From Methylococcales bacterium (GTDB lineage: Bacteria; Pseudomonadota; Gammaproteobacteria; Methylococcales; Methylomonadaceae), in contig JAUZSN010000002.1 in the NCBI GenBank assembly GCA_030949405.1, positions 2,714,553-2,778,552 on the forward strand: 64,000 nucleotides of DNA. Reading direction: 5' to 3'. The translations under genes were made by a program, and so were the position numbers. The notes beneath the pieces are model-generated. The model did no database searches. It was not told the DNA's origin and was given only the letters and a program-made list of their open reading frames with translations. Shown here in pieces: positions 16,328 through 26,524 of this stretch (position 1 is the first letter of the stretch; the number at the start of each line of letters is the position of its first letter).

Positions 16328-18880
16328 ATGTCCGCATCATTATCACCTACGCCAAACGCTCCTATTACTGAAATTTCCTTACAAAATGCATCTATAGATA
16401 TTTGGGAAACTAAATACCGTTTAAAAACTAAAGAGGGGAACCCTGTTGATAAAGATATTGATGCCACTTATCAACGGATAGCTAAAGCACTCGCGGCGGT
16501 TGAGAAGACCAAGGATTTACAAAAGAAATATTATCAAGAGTTTTTATGGGTTTTACGACAAGGGGCGATTCCTGCGGGGCGTATTATTTCTAATGCAGGG
16601 GCTGAAAAACATAAGCCTGCGACTTCGACGATCAACTGTACTGTTAGCGGAATCATCGAAGATAGCATGGATGATATTTTAAATAAAGTTCATGAAGCGG
16701 GGTTGACATTAAAAGCTGGGTGCGGAATCGGTTATGAATTTTCAACCCTTAGACCCAAAGACGCGTACGTTTCAGGCGCAGGTGCGTATACTTCTGGGCC
16801 GTTGTCATTTATGGATATTTACGACAAAATGTGCTTTACAGTGTCTTCGGCTGGCGGACGACGGGGCGCGCAAATGGCAACTTTTGATATTTGCCACCCT
16901 GATGTTATTGAGTTTATTCGTGCAAAACGCGAAGATGGGCGTTTACGTCAATTTAATCTTTCTTTATTAATTACCAGCGAATTTATTGAAGCGGTTAAAA
17001 ATGATTCTGCTTGGCCATTATCTTTTCCTGTTAGAGCAAAAGAAGTTAAACAAGATAATTTAGATTTAAAGGATGTTGAGAAAATTATCTGGCGTGATTT
17101 ACCTAATACAGATCAATATGTGAATAATGAAGCGGGGTTAGTTGCTTGTCGAATTATTAAAACCATTCCCGCTAAACGTTTATGGGACATTATTATGTCC
17201 TCAACCTATGATTATGCCGAGCCAGGTTTTATCTTAATTGATAAAGTCAATGAAATGAATAATAACTGGTATTGCGAAAATATTCGTGCGACTAATCCAT
17301 GTCTTGCCGAAGGTACACTCGTTTTAACGCCAACGGGATTACGAAAAGTTGAGACTATCATAGAAGGGGATACTATTTCGACTATTGATGGTGAAGGAAT
17401 AGTTAAAACCGTTGAAAAGCATAACAATGTAGCGGTTTTACGAGTTTCATTTGCTAACGGTAAAACATTACGTGCAACAAAAGCCCATATCTTTCATACG
17501 CTGGATGGAAAAGGTTCAATTAATAAAAATAAACGCTTAGAAAATTTAAATGTAGGTGATTTAATTAGAACCTATGATAAAGATAATTTATATTCAACGA
17601 GTATTACTAAAATTGAAGCGGATGGCTTTAGTAATGTTTATGATTTGTATGAGCCTAAATCAGATACTTGGATTACAGAAGGTATTGTTAATCGTGGTTG
17701 TGGTGAACAAGCCCTACCCCCATACGGAAGTTGTTTACTTGGCTCAATTAACCTAACTCGTTTCATAAAAAAACCGTTTACTAATGAATCATCCTTTGAC
17801 TGGGATACTTATCGTAAAGCAATCCGAATTTTTACCCGCTTGTTAGATAATGTCGTCGAAATAAACGGCCTGCCTTTAGAAAAACAACGCGAAGAAATTA
17901 TTTCAAAACGCCGTCATGGCATGGGTTATTTAGGCTTAGGCTCAACGGTCACCATGTTGGGAATGAAATACGGCGATGAACAATCACTTACGTTCACCGA
18001 AGAAATTACAAAAGTGTTAGCGATTGAAGGCTGGAAAGAAGGTCTCGCTTTGGCTAAAGAAAAAGGCACTGCTCCAATTTTGGAAAAAATATTTACGGTA
18101 ACGGGGGAGATGTTACATAAACGTCCTGAAATGGTAACGGATGGTTATAACGTCGGTGATAAAATTGCAGGTAAAGTATTACATGCTAAATATAGTCGTT
18201 ATATGCAGCGGGTTGCTGAGGCAGAGCCTGAATTAGTCGCCGAATTGATTGAAATAGGAGCGCGATTTACTCACGCAACCAGCATAGCGCCCACCGGTAC
18301 AATTTCTTTATCATTAGCCAATAATGCCAGCAATGGCATTGAACCCAGTTTTGCCCATCATTATTCGCGTAATATTATTCGTGAGGGTAAAAAATCAAAA
18401 GAGAAAGTGGATGTCTATTCATTTGAATTATTGGCTTACCGTGCCTTAATTAATGCCGAGGCGATGCCTTATAGTGATAACCCAGACCATCAATTACCTG
18501 ATTATTTTATTTCTGCCGACCATGTTACTCCTAAACAACATGTCGATATTCAAGCCGCTGCACAAAAATGGATAGACTCTTCAATTTCAAAAACCGCCAA
18601 TGTACCCACCGATTATCCTTATGATGATTTCAAAGATATTTATCAATATGCCTATGAAAAGGGTTTAAAAGGTTGTACCACCTTTCGTTTTAATCCTGAA
18701 GTCTTTCAAGGTGTATTAGTCAAAGAGGCTGATTTAGAAAATACCACGTATCAGTTCACCTTAGAAGATGGGACTAAAGTTGAATTAAAAGGCAATGAAG
18801 ATGTTGAATATGATGGTGAAATACACTCAGCAGCAAATTTATTTGATGCCTTGAAAGAAGGCTATTATGGAAAATTTTAG
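16328..18880 (+). CDS. nrdJ: Adenosylcobalamin-dependent (class II) ribonucleotide reductase with embedded Hint/intein domain
   Basis: This enzyme reduces ribonucleotides to deoxyribonucleotides using a B12-generated thiyl radical, so it works with or without oxygen. Visible features are the N-terminal GRIISNAGAE region, the STINCTVSGI segment with the first redox Cys, SSAGGRRGAQMATFDICHPD, the NPC/GEQ radical-cysteine site, HATSIAPTGTISLSLANNASNGIEP, and a C-terminal tail. The NPC and GEQ parts are separated by a 133-residue Hint-like insertion (17300-17698). Without it the protein has about 717 residues, a normal size. I chose ATG at 16328, with AGGA ten bases upstream, over an in-frame TTG at 16310. 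Only excision of the insertion could restore the catalytic cysteine loop. Confidence 0.92.
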   Translation: MSASLSPTPNAPITEISLQNASIDIWETKYRLKTKEGNPVDKDIDATYQRIAKALAAVEKTKDLQKKYYQEFLWVLRQGAIPAGRIISNAGAEKHKPATSTINCTVSGIIEDSMDDILNKVHEAGLTLKAGCGIGYEFSTLRPKDAYVSGAGAYTSGPLSFMDIYDKMCFTVSSAGGRRGAQMATFDICHPDVIEFIRAKREDGRLRQFNLSLLITSEFIEAVKNDSAWPLSFPVRAKEVKQDNLDLKDVEKIIWRDLPNTDQYVNNEAGLVACRIIKTIPAKRLWDIIMSSTYDYAEPGFILIDKVNEMNNNWYCENIRATNPCLAEGTLVLTPTGLRKVETIIEGDTISTIDGEGIVKTVEKHNNVAVLRVSFANGKTLRATKAHIFHTLDGKGSINKNKRLENLNVGDLIRTYDKDNLYSTSITKIEADGFSNVYDLYEPKSDTWITEGIVNRGCGEQALPPYGSCLLGSINLTRFIKKPFTNESSFDWDTYRKAIRIFTRLLDNVVEINGLPLEKQREEIISKRRHGMGYLGLGSTVTMLGMKYGDEQSLTFTEEITKVLAIEGWKEGLALAKEKGTAPILEKIFTVTGEMLHKRPEMVTDGYNVGDKIAGKVLHAKYSRYMQRVAEAEPELVAELIEIGARFTHATSIAPTGTISLSLANNASNGIEPSFAHHYSRNIIREGKKSKEKVDVYSFELLAYRALINAEAMPYSDNPDHQLPDYFISADHVTPKQHVDIQAAAQKWIDSSISKTANVPTDYPYDDFKDIYQYAYEKGLKGCTTFRFNPEVFQGVLVKEADLENTTYQFTLEDGTKVELKGNEDVEYDGEIHSAANLFDALKEGYYGKF
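17300..17698 (+). other. Mini-intein / Hint domain inside nrdJ (non-canonical C-terminus)
   Basis: The 133-residue insertion starts at a cysteine in NP-CLAEGTLVLTPTG (intein block A) and has a block B TxxH in ATKAHIFHT. The segment SNVYDLYEPKSDTWI looks like block F. No LAGLIDADG or HNH homing endonuclease is present, so it is a mini-intein. It is placed exactly before the radical cysteine: the host sequence would become NP-CGEQ after splicing. The C-terminal end reads EGIVNRG-C. Canonical inteins end in His-Asn before the nucleophile, so splicing chemistry is uncertain; a bacterial intein-like domain is possible. Confidence 0.78.
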
Positions 18881-18945
18881 ACCTTCAAACGTAAAAACTA
18901 TTTTTTAAGTTCTATTTAAAAAATAGAGCCAAACTAAATTCGCAC

Positions 18946-18972
18946 CCTAAGATGGGTTATGTCCATCTTAGG
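18946..18972 (+). terminator. Rho-independent terminator after nrdJ
   Basis: CCTAAGATGG (18946-18955) and CCATCTTAGG (18963-18972) form a perfect 10-bp stem with a 7-base loop, followed by a T-rich stretch (TAATTTTCCTTTT). It lies 66 bases after the nrdJ stop. The T-tract is interrupted, so efficiency is uncertain. Confidence 0.65.
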
Positions 18973-19066
18973 TAATTTTCCTTTTAATTTGTTTCTTTGT
19001 AAGTAATTTGCTACAATTAAAAAAAATTTCGCCGTTACAAATTTGCCGTTAATTTAAATAGAGACT

Positions 19067-19672
19067 ATGATTAAACTATTAACCTTATTGACTATTACTT
19101 TTTTAGTCGGTTGTACTGGGGCACCCAAAACAAAACTAACGCAAGTATCCTCATTAAAACCAGTAACATGGGAAACGCCTTTTTTTGTAAAAAAGCCCTA
19201 TAACAACCCATTAAAATGCTCAATTACCCCACTTACAGCAGAAGAAAAATCAGTAAAGCGATCCATTGAATTATTAGAAAAGTTTTTTGAAGAATGGAAA
19301 GCGGTTAAACATCGAATGGGGGGCTTAAGTAAACGAGGGGTCGATTGCTCAGGCTTTGTTCAATTAACATTTTTAAATCAATTTGACCTTAAAGTGCCGC
19401 GCACAACAGGTTTACAAGTCAAGCTAGGCAAGTCGATTCCAAAAAATAAGTTGAAAACAGGTGATTTAGTTTTTTTTAAAACCAGTCCTCGGGTTAGGCA
19501 TGTCGGTATTTATTTGAAAGATAATATCTTTATCCATACGTCATCAAGCAAAGGCGTGATGAAATCAAAGTTAAACAAGGGATACTGGGCTAAAAAATAT
19601 TGGAAAGCTAAACGCGTTGCCTTTAAAACGACCGATTTCTTTAGTCAATTGATTCGCCGCGAGCAAGTTTAG
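19067..19672 (+). CDS. NlpC/P60-family lipoprotein peptidoglycan hydrolase
   Basis: A 201-residue lipoprotein: MIKLLTLLTITFLVGC ends in a lipobox Cys at residue 16, so it should be anchored in a membrane facing the cell wall. The C-terminal 125 residues are an NlpC/P60 cysteine peptidase. The catalytic Cys lies in GVDCSGFVQLTFL, the His in RHVGIYL, and a further polar partner in FIHTSS. These enzymes cut D-Glu-diaminopimelate or stem crosslinks; Spr/MepS-like proteins are the nearest type. The last 32 bases overlap the convergent UbiH-family gene. Confidence 0.88.
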   Translation: MIKLLTLLTITFLVGCTGAPKTKLTQVSSLKPVTWETPFFVKKPYNNPLKCSITPLTAEEKSVKRSIELLEKFFEEWKAVKHRMGGLSKRGVDCSGFVQLTFLNQFDLKVPRTTGLQVKLGKSIPKNKLKTGDLVFFKTSPRVRHVGIYLKDNIFIHTSSSKGVMKSKLNKGYWAKKYWKAKRVAFKTTDFFSQLIRREQV

Positions 19673-20855
19673 GTAATTTTCCTTCAAGGCCCATTGCCGC
19701 TTTCATAATCTTATTTTTAACAGGTAAAACCCGCTCCGCTAATCCTAAGCCTAAATTCCTTAAAAATTTAATTGGAACTACTTTATTACTAAAAACACGA
19801 TAAAAAATATCCATAACGGTCATCATTTTTAAATTTTCATTGCGACGTAAGGATTCATAACGCTTTAAAATCGTTACGTCAGCAATATTTTCGCCGTTTT
19901 TAGCCGCATCAACTAACACTTCGGCCAACGCAGCCGCATCCAACAAGCCAATATTAACCCCCTGCCCTGCTAATGGGTTAATCATGTGCGCGGCATCACC
20001 GACTAAAGCAACGCCTTGTTTAACATAACTTTGAGCATGTTGCCGCCTTAATGGAAAACTGGCAACGCCTAGAATTTGTGTGATTTTTCCAAGACAATCA
20101 GGAAAAGCGGCTATTAATTCCTGTCTTAATTCAGGATAAGATAAAGCCTTCAATCGCCGTACTTCATCTGCTGAATTATACCAAACAACCGAACCATAAT
20201 AATCGGTCAGCGGTAAAAAAGCTTGAGGACCTTCGGGGGTAAAACGCTGCCAAGTAATATCTTGTTGTGGATAATCGGTTTCAACATAAATAACCATCGC
20301 ATGTTGCTGATAATCCCAACTGGTGACACCTAAACCAACACTTTGTCGTACCCGTGACTGACCGCCGTCTGCGGCAATAAGCATTGTTGTCTCTAATAAT
20401 TGGCCATTATCAAGTTCTAATTGGGTTTCTGTGAGTGAATAATCTATTTTTTTAATACCGACGGGCGCAAATAAGCTAATATTTTCAAATTGCTGTAATC
20501 GTTCCAATAAAGCAAGTTGTGTTATTCGATTTTCAACGATAAACCCTAATTCAGAATGCTTAATCGCATCACTGCAAAATTCAGTATCACCCGTTGTTTC
20601 AAAAACACGCATACGTTTAAATGGACAATAACGTCGCTTTAAAATACCTTGCCAAGCCCCGACCGTTTCAATAATATTTTTAGAGGCGATACTTAATGCG
20701 GAAACCCGCAAGTCATGAGGCTGATCCTCTGAAAATTCATCAGGAAGGTATTTTTCTATAATAGCAACATTTAAATTACTACCGCCTAGGCCACACGCAA
20801 CAGCGGCACCAACCATGCCACCACCGACAATGATAATATCAAATTTTTGAGTCAT
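19641..20855 (-). CDS. UbiH/UbiF/Coq6-family FAD-dependent hydroxylase
   Basis: A flavin monooxygenase, probably hydroxylating a ubiquinone precursor. The dinucleotide fold is FDIIIVGGGMVGAAVACGLG at the N-terminus; the second FAD signature GVALVGDAAHMINPLAGQGVNIGLLDAAAL lies near residue 300. I start it at ATG 20855 (MTQKFD), leaving the FAD motif 10 residues in; longer reading to 20918 adds 21 residues of unlikely sequence. The family has several members that act at different ring positions, and sequence alone does not tell which one this is. The 3' end overlaps the lipoprotein gene by 32 bases, tail to tail. Confidence 0.87.
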   Translation of the reverse strand: MTQKFDIIIVGGGMVGAAVACGLGGSNLNVAIIEKYLPDEFSEDQPHDLRVSALSIASKNIIETVGAWQGILKRRYCPFKRMRVFETTGDTEFCSDAIKHSELGFIVENRITQLALLERLQQFENISLFAPVGIKKIDYSLTETQLELDNGQLLETTMLIAADGGQSRVRQSVGLGVTSWDYQQHAMVIYVETDYPQQDITWQRFTPEGPQAFLPLTDYYGSVVWYNSADEVRRLKALSYPELRQELIAAFPDCLGKITQILGVASFPLRRQHAQSYVKQGVALVGDAAHMINPLAGQGVNIGLLDAAALAEVLVDAAKNGENIADVTILKRYESLRRNENLKMMTVMDIFYRVFSNKVVPIKFLRNLGLGLAERVLPVKNKIMKAAMGLEGKLPKLARGESID

Positions 20856-21085
20856 CTGAATGAATTTTAAGTTAAGTTTTTTGGGAATAGAGCTTTGTAT
20901 TTTATTCATAACTCGCATTATGATAAAATAGAAGAGTTTAACTCACACTTTATTGTGAAGATTTAAAACCGTTACTCATTAAGCTTACTTGGTAAGTATA
21001 GGACTTGGAACTCTATCATGCCGTGAAAAAAAACACTACATGCACTTACCATTTAAAAGAGATAGTTTTTAAAAACAGGGAAATT

Positions 21086-24000
21086 ATGATTAGAAATCCC
21101 CAAAATATAGGCACAAATAAAATGCTTTATAACGCTGATTTATCGCAGGATAGCTGCGGAGTTGGGTTCATTACCCATAAACAAAGTCAACAAACTCATG
21201 ATGTTTTATTAAAAACCCATGAGGCTCTTTGTACTATTCCTCATCGTGGCGGTATGAGTGCAGAAGGTGTCGGGGATGGTGCGGGGGTTAATATTGATTT
21301 ATCACTTAAATTCTTTCGTAAAATCACAAAAAAAAACAACCTTGAGTTAGGAGAATTCGGCGTTGCTAATTTTTTCTTTCCAGAAGACCATGAACATCAT
21401 GACTCGGACGCACGCGTCATGGTTGAAAAATATTTAAAACAATTTGATTTTCCTATTATTAGGTGGCGCGATGTGCCTATTAATAATAAAGAGATTAATG
21501 AGGCTGCGATTAAGGCGCAGTTACCAATTAAACAAATTATTTTTAGTCGTCCTAATCATTTAAAAACAGCAACGCATGAAGAATTTGAAAGTCTCATTCA
21601 AAAGGCATTATTAACAATAGAAGCCGAAGGTTTTACTGATGATAACTTACAGGGGTTTTACCCTCTTTCCATGAGTTCACGCACTCAAGTGTATAAAGCG
21701 CGTTTAAACTCGAATGAAGTCATCCCTTATTTTATAGATTTATACGATACCGACCACGAAATTAGCACTTTATTTTTTCATACCCGCTTTTCAACCAATA
21801 CTGAACCTGCCACCATGATGGCACAACCTTTTCGTTATATGGCGCACAATGGTGAGCTAAATACCGATAAGAAAAATCGTTTAAGCGAAAATGCGATTGC
21901 AAAGCAACAAAATAAAACCGTTATTTTTCCAAAAGGACAATCCGATTCAGGACGTTTAGATCAAACACTCACCCGTCGTATTAATGAAGATGGCTTAGAC
22001 ATTGTTACCGCTGTCTTAGCCATGATGCCCCCTGCATGGGAAAACGACCGCTCATTATCCGATGATGTGCGAGCAATGTTGGAATACTTTAGTCTTTATG
22101 AAGAAAAAAATGATGGGCCTGCGGCCTTAATTTTTAATGATGGCATTCGAGTAGGTGCGCGTTTAGACCGTTTAGGCTTACGGCCTTTACGCTCAGTTGA
22201 AACCGATGATTATTTAGTGGTGATGTCAGAAGCGGGACAAATTGACTTCCCGCCAGAGCAAGTTTTAAGGCGCGGACGGATTGAAGCGGGGGGCATGTTA
22301 TATTTCGATCATGAAACCCAGCAAGCCTATAATAGTCATCAAGTTATGGAACGTTTAGCGAAAGAACACGATTATAAAAAATTATTAGCCGATAGCTGCA
22401 TCCATTTATCAGAACTTGAAACCGTGGCCTTATCTGCGATTGATAATAAGCGTGAGTTTAGTATCGAACAGCAACATACCGCTTATTCCTTAAACCAAGA
22501 AAGTTTTAAATTTTTACTGGATCCGATGCTAACTGTCGGATTAGAAAAGGTTTCTGCAATGGGCTATGGCATTACGCCTAACGCACTTTCAAAAGCAGAA
22601 GGCGGCATGTCACGTTATTTTAGCCAACGTTTTGCTCAAGTGACTAATCCACCGTTAGATTCCTTGCGTGAAAGTGATGGCATGACTTTACGGGTTGCAT
22701 TAGGCGCAAAACCGAATTTTTCACCCCAAAATTCACAGCAACTAGTCATTGATTCCCCTGTTTTACAACGTCCACAACTCGCCCAAATTTATCAACAACA
22801 AGCGGTTAGTGTCGTTACTTTAGAAATGCTTTACAGTCCTGATTATGAAAATCAAGCGCGGAATGCCGAACAGTTAGAACAGGCTTTATTAAGCGTTTGT
22901 GATCAAGTAGAACAGGCCGCGCGTGATAATATTGGGATTATAGTCTTAAGTGATAAAAATATTAGTCCCGAAAAAGCGGCCATTCCTGCGTTATTAATGA
23001 TTTCAGCGGCGAATCAGCGTTTAGTAAAACAAGGTCTACGCTTTAATTCCTCCTTAATTGCCGAAACAGGACAAGCCGCCAGTCCGCATGATGTCGCCAC
23101 TATCTTAGGGTTTGGCGCATCGGCTTTATGTCCTTTGAGTGTGCATAATCGCGTAATGACGCACTATCAAGATAACGAGTCGCAACAACAAGCTTTAGAT
23201 AACTTCCAAAATGGCGTGGCTAAATCATTGATGAAAACCATGGGGAAATTTGGTTTATGTACCGCTGAAAGTTATATCGGCGGCGAGTTTTTTGAATCCA
23301 ATTATTTAGATACGAATGAGCCTAAATTAAACGGTTATTTTCCTAATATTCACGCCTCTGTCGGCGGTGTACAGTATGCAGATCTTGCTGCCAGTGCTAC
23401 CGAATGGCATCACAAAGCATTAGCCATAAACGATGAAAAGGATATTCCCTTTTTAGGCTTATTCAAAGAACGCCAAGAAGGGGCGGGACATACGTTTGGT
23501 AATGTTTCGGTACGTGAATATATTAAAATGACCGATGAGCCTATTTTATATATTCCTCAACAACAATCAACGGTCGCGAGTGATACCGCTTATGCTGATT
23601 TTGGTTATGAAAAACGGACACCCGAACAGATTGATGCCTTTGGTGTAACGCCAGCTTATCGAAGTTTCATAAAACATTTGTATATCGAACGGGAATCTCG
23701 TCCTGCGGCATTGCGAGATATTGTTGATTTTCCAGCCGATATTTCTACCGCTAATACGGCGGATGAATTTAATCTCATTTTAAATAAACAAAACCTACGC
23801 GGCAATAACAATTATTTAATTCGCGGATTAAACGTTAATGCAACAGCCGATGGCTTTCAAATTACATTCACCGCGAATAATACGGAAAAACGCTTACATG
23901 AACTCTTAAGTCACTTTGAAACTTGTTTTGGCACAAAAAGTTTAAGTACGAAAATTGATGCCGATACTCTAAACATCAACGTCATTGATAATGATTTATT

Positions 24001-26503
24001 CGCTAATTATTTAGCCACCATTAAAACCGCCCCTGATGCCATTGAATTATCCACCGTTCAAGCAGCCCATGAGATTACTAAAAAATTAGCCACGGGGGCA
24101 ATGAGTCATGGCGCGTTATTATCAGCAGCGCATGAAGCCGTTGCACAGGGAACAAATATTGCGGGCGCAGTCAGTAATTCAGGGGAAGGTGGCGAACACT
24201 CCAGTCGTTTTGGCACGTTAAAATCCAGTAAAATAAAACAATTTGCCTCGGGTCGTTTTGGCGTTTGGGCAGGTTATTTGGCCGATTCTAATTGTGAAGA
24301 AATTGAAATAAAAATTGCCCAAGGTGCAAAACCCGGTGAAGGTGGTCAATTACCTGCGATGAAAGTCTCGGTTGAAATTGCCTCATTACGAGGGGGAACA
24401 CCGAAAGTTGAATTAGTGAGTCCGCCACCGCATCATGATACCTATTCGATTGAAGATTTAGGACAATTAATTCATGATGCCAAAGCCGCACGCGTTAAAG
24501 TCGTGGTTAAATTAGTCTCCTCTGAAGGCATTGGAACAATTGCTGTTGGGGTTGCGAAAGCAGGCGCGGATGTCATTAATGTCGCGGGTAATTCTGGCGG
24601 CACAGGCGCGGCTGCGGTCACTAGCTTAAAGCATACAGGACGCTCGCCTGAAATTGGTATTGCCGAAGTTCACCAAGCCTTAGCTGTCAATGGCTTGCGT
24701 GATAAAGTGGTCTTACGTTGCAGTGCGGCTCATCAAAGCGGTTTAGATGTCGTGAAATCCGCCATTATGGGCGGCGATTCCTTTGAATTTGGGACGACTG
24801 CATTAATGATGCTTCGCTGTGTAATGGCGAAAAATTGTAATGTAAAATGTCCCGCTGGTTTAACCACCGCGCATGAAGAATTTAAAGGCGATTCACGTGT
24901 TTTAGCGCAATATTTTATGAATTTAGCCCATGAAGTCCGCGAAATTCTCGCTGATTTAGGCTATCAATCTTTAAAAGATATTCGAGGACAAGCTGATTTA
25001 TTGCATTTAATTGACCATCCAACGATGGTGGGGCAATTAGATTTCACCGATTTATTAGCGCAGGTTACTGTCCGTAAAATTGCTCAACCTATTTATTTAG
25101 AAGCCAATTTTTTAATTGATGATCTCATTATTGAACAGGTTAAATCGAATTTAATTGATAACAATAGCTCACATGTAATTATTGAAGGGGCGGCGTTTAA
25201 ATTAAATAATTTGAATAAAACCGTAGGTGGACAAACAGCGATTGATATTGAACGATTACTGCATTATGAATTGAATGATGCACAACGTGCCACGTCGCCG
25301 ATTATTTATACCAATCAACACGGTCGGCATTATTTTGCCCCTGATAGTGTTATTATTCGTACCACAGGATCAGCAGGACAAAGTTATGCTGCATTTTTGA
25401 ATGATGGAATGCGAATAGAACATACGGGAACCTGTAATGATGGAGTCGGTAAAACCATGTGTGGCGGGACAATCATTGTCAAATCACCAGGGGGCGGCTC
25501 AAGTAATGCGGGTGAAAACGTATTAATTGGTAACTTTGCCTTATTTGGTGCGTCAGGCGGTAAAGTCTTCATTAATGGTGAAGGCGGTGACCGTTTTGCC
25601 GTCCGAAATTCAGGCGCGATGGCGGTTGTTGAAGGCGTTGGCGACTTTGGTTGTGAATACATGATTAACGGGACTGTCCTTAATCTGGGTGGTTTTGGGA
25701 AAGGCTTTTGTACGGGAATGTCGGGTGGAAATGCCTATCAATATGATCCTGATAATTTATTAAAGGATTTGTATGATAAAACGTCGGTTGAAATTCGTTG
25801 TTTAAGTGAAGAAACCAAGGTTTCTAGAGCGCATGAACAATTTATTTTAGCGATGCTTGAGCAACATCTTGAGTACACAGGCTCGGAAAAAGCAAAAGTC
25901 TTATTAGAAAACTGGCAAACTGAACGTCAACACTTTTTTATTGCCATCCCTTTATGGTTATATAAAACTCAAACCGCATCTTTTTTACAACAAGCACTTG
26001 AACGTAAAGTCATCATAGAAGAATTATCCATCGCTTTAGCTCAACAACAAATTGCAGAAGTGAAGAATGCTCATCAAAAAAACACGCCCTTATTTGATGG
26101 TGCAGTGCCTGCTTATGGTGATATTGACACTCAATTAACATTTAAACTCATCAATAGTTTTGCAGTGATAGATACCGCTGAAAAACTAACGGATGACGTG
26201 TTTAAGTTAATAACGGAAAGACCCCGTAAATTACAAGATACGCTGGTTAAAAGTATTCGTGAAGCCTATAGCCACTACAGTGATGAACAACTCGCCTCAT
26301 TACTCGCAGCAAAACGTTTAACCGATTATAAAACAGCGTTAATGAATCGGGATGTCCAAAGTATTAATTCTATGGGTTCAACGGCATGGATTATAGAGCA
26401 AGATAGAGTTAATCGTAATGCATTAAACGTCTTAACATCGGTTGATGAATATCTCGCTAGTCATGTAAGTTTGGAAATTGTCCAAGCGATGATGACTGCG
26501 TAA
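21086..26503 (+). CDS. gltB: Glutamate synthase large subunit (long form)
   Basis: GltB moves the glutamine amide to 2-oxoglutarate. The amidotransferase domain begins at the cysteine of QDSCGVGF after a short propeptide (MLYNADLSQDS resembles it), with YMAHNGELNTDKKNR further on. The FMN synthase domain has SNSGEGGEHSSRFG, GAKPGEGGQLPAMKVS, VNVAGNSGGTGAAA and a 3Fe-4S cysteine set in CVMAKNCNVKCPAG. The C-terminal alpha-subunit-like beta helix (GTCNDGVGKTMCGGTIIV) follows. I place the start at 21086 (CAGGG six bases upstream); ATG 21122 is an alternative. At about 1800 residues it exceeds the usual 1500, with about 200 extra residues at the C-terminus. No gltD is adjacent. Confidence 0.93.
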   Translation: MIRNPQNIGTNKMLYNADLSQDSCGVGFITHKQSQQTHDVLLKTHEALCTIPHRGGMSAEGVGDGAGVNIDLSLKFFRKITKKNNLELGEFGVANFFFPEDHEHHDSDARVMVEKYLKQFDFPIIRWRDVPINNKEINEAAIKAQLPIKQIIFSRPNHLKTATHEEFESLIQKALLTIEAEGFTDDNLQGFYPLSMSSRTQVYKARLNSNEVIPYFIDLYDTDHEISTLFFHTRFSTNTEPATMMAQPFRYMAHNGELNTDKKNRLSENAIAKQQNKTVIFPKGQSDSGRLDQTLTRRINEDGLDIVTAVLAMMPPAWENDRSLSDDVRAMLEYFSLYEEKNDGPAALIFNDGIRVGARLDRLGLRPLRSVETDDYLVVMSEAGQIDFPPEQVLRRGRIEAGGMLYFDHETQQAYNSHQVMERLAKEHDYKKLLADSCIHLSELETVALSAIDNKREFSIEQQHTAYSLNQESFKFLLDPMLTVGLEKVSAMGYGITPNALSKAEGGMSRYFSQRFAQVTNPPLDSLRESDGMTLRVALGAKPNFSPQNSQQLVIDSPVLQRPQLAQIYQQQAVSVVTLEMLYSPDYENQARNAEQLEQALLSVCDQVEQAARDNIGIIVLSDKNISPEKAAIPALLMISAANQRLVKQGLRFNSSLIAETGQAASPHDVATILGFGASALCPLSVHNRVMTHYQDNESQQQALDNFQNGVAKSLMKTMGKFGLCTAESYIGGEFFESNYLDTNEPKLNGYFPNIHASVGGVQYADLAASATEWHHKALAINDEKDIPFLGLFKERQEGAGHTFGNVSVREYIKMTDEPILYIPQQQSTVASDTAYADFGYEKRTPEQIDAFGVTPAYRSFIKHLYIERESRPAALRDIVDFPADISTANTADEFNLILNKQNLRGNNNYLIRGLNVNATADGFQITFTANNTEKRLHELLSHFETCFGTKSLSTKIDADTLNINVIDNDLFANYLATIKTAPDAIELSTVQAAHEITKKLATGAMSHGALLSAAHEAVAQGTNIAGAVSNSGEGGEHSSRFGTLKSSKIKQFASGRFGVWAGYLADSNCEEIEIKIAQGAKPGEGGQLPAMKVSVEIASLRGGTPKVELVSPPPHHDTYSIEDLGQLIHDAKAARVKVVVKLVSSEGIGTIAVGVAKAGADVINVAGNSGGTGAAAVTSLKHTGRSPEIGIAEVHQALAVNGLRDKVVLRCSAAHQSGLDVVKSAIMGGDSFEFGTTALMMLRCVMAKNCNVKCPAGLTTAHEEFKGDSRVLAQYFMNLAHEVREILADLGYQSLKDIRGQADLLHLIDHPTMVGQLDFTDLLAQVTVRKIAQPIYLEANFLIDDLIIEQVKSNLIDNNSSHVIIEGAAFKLNNLNKTVGGQTAIDIERLLHYELNDAQRATSPIIYTNQHGRHYFAPDSVIIRTTGSAGQSYAAFLNDGMRIEHTGTCNDGVGKTMCGGTIIVKSPGGGSSNAGENVLIGNFALFGASGGKVFINGEGGDRFAVRNSGAMAVVEGVGDFGCEYMINGTVLNLGGFGKGFCTGMSGGNAYQYDPDNLLKDLYDKTSVEIRCLSEETKVSRAHEQFILAMLEQHLEYTGSEKAKVLLENWQTERQHFFIAIPLWLYKTQTASFLQQALERKVIIEELSIALAQQQIAEVKNAHQKNTPLFDGAVPAYGDIDTQLTFKLINSFAVIDTAEKLTDDVFKLITERPRKLQDTLVKSIREAYSHYSDEQLASLLAAKRLTDYKTALMNRDVQSINSMGSTAWIIEQDRVNRNALNVLTSVDEYLASHVSLEIVQAMMTA

Positions 26504-26524
26504 TTTTGTTTATTGGAGAAATAA

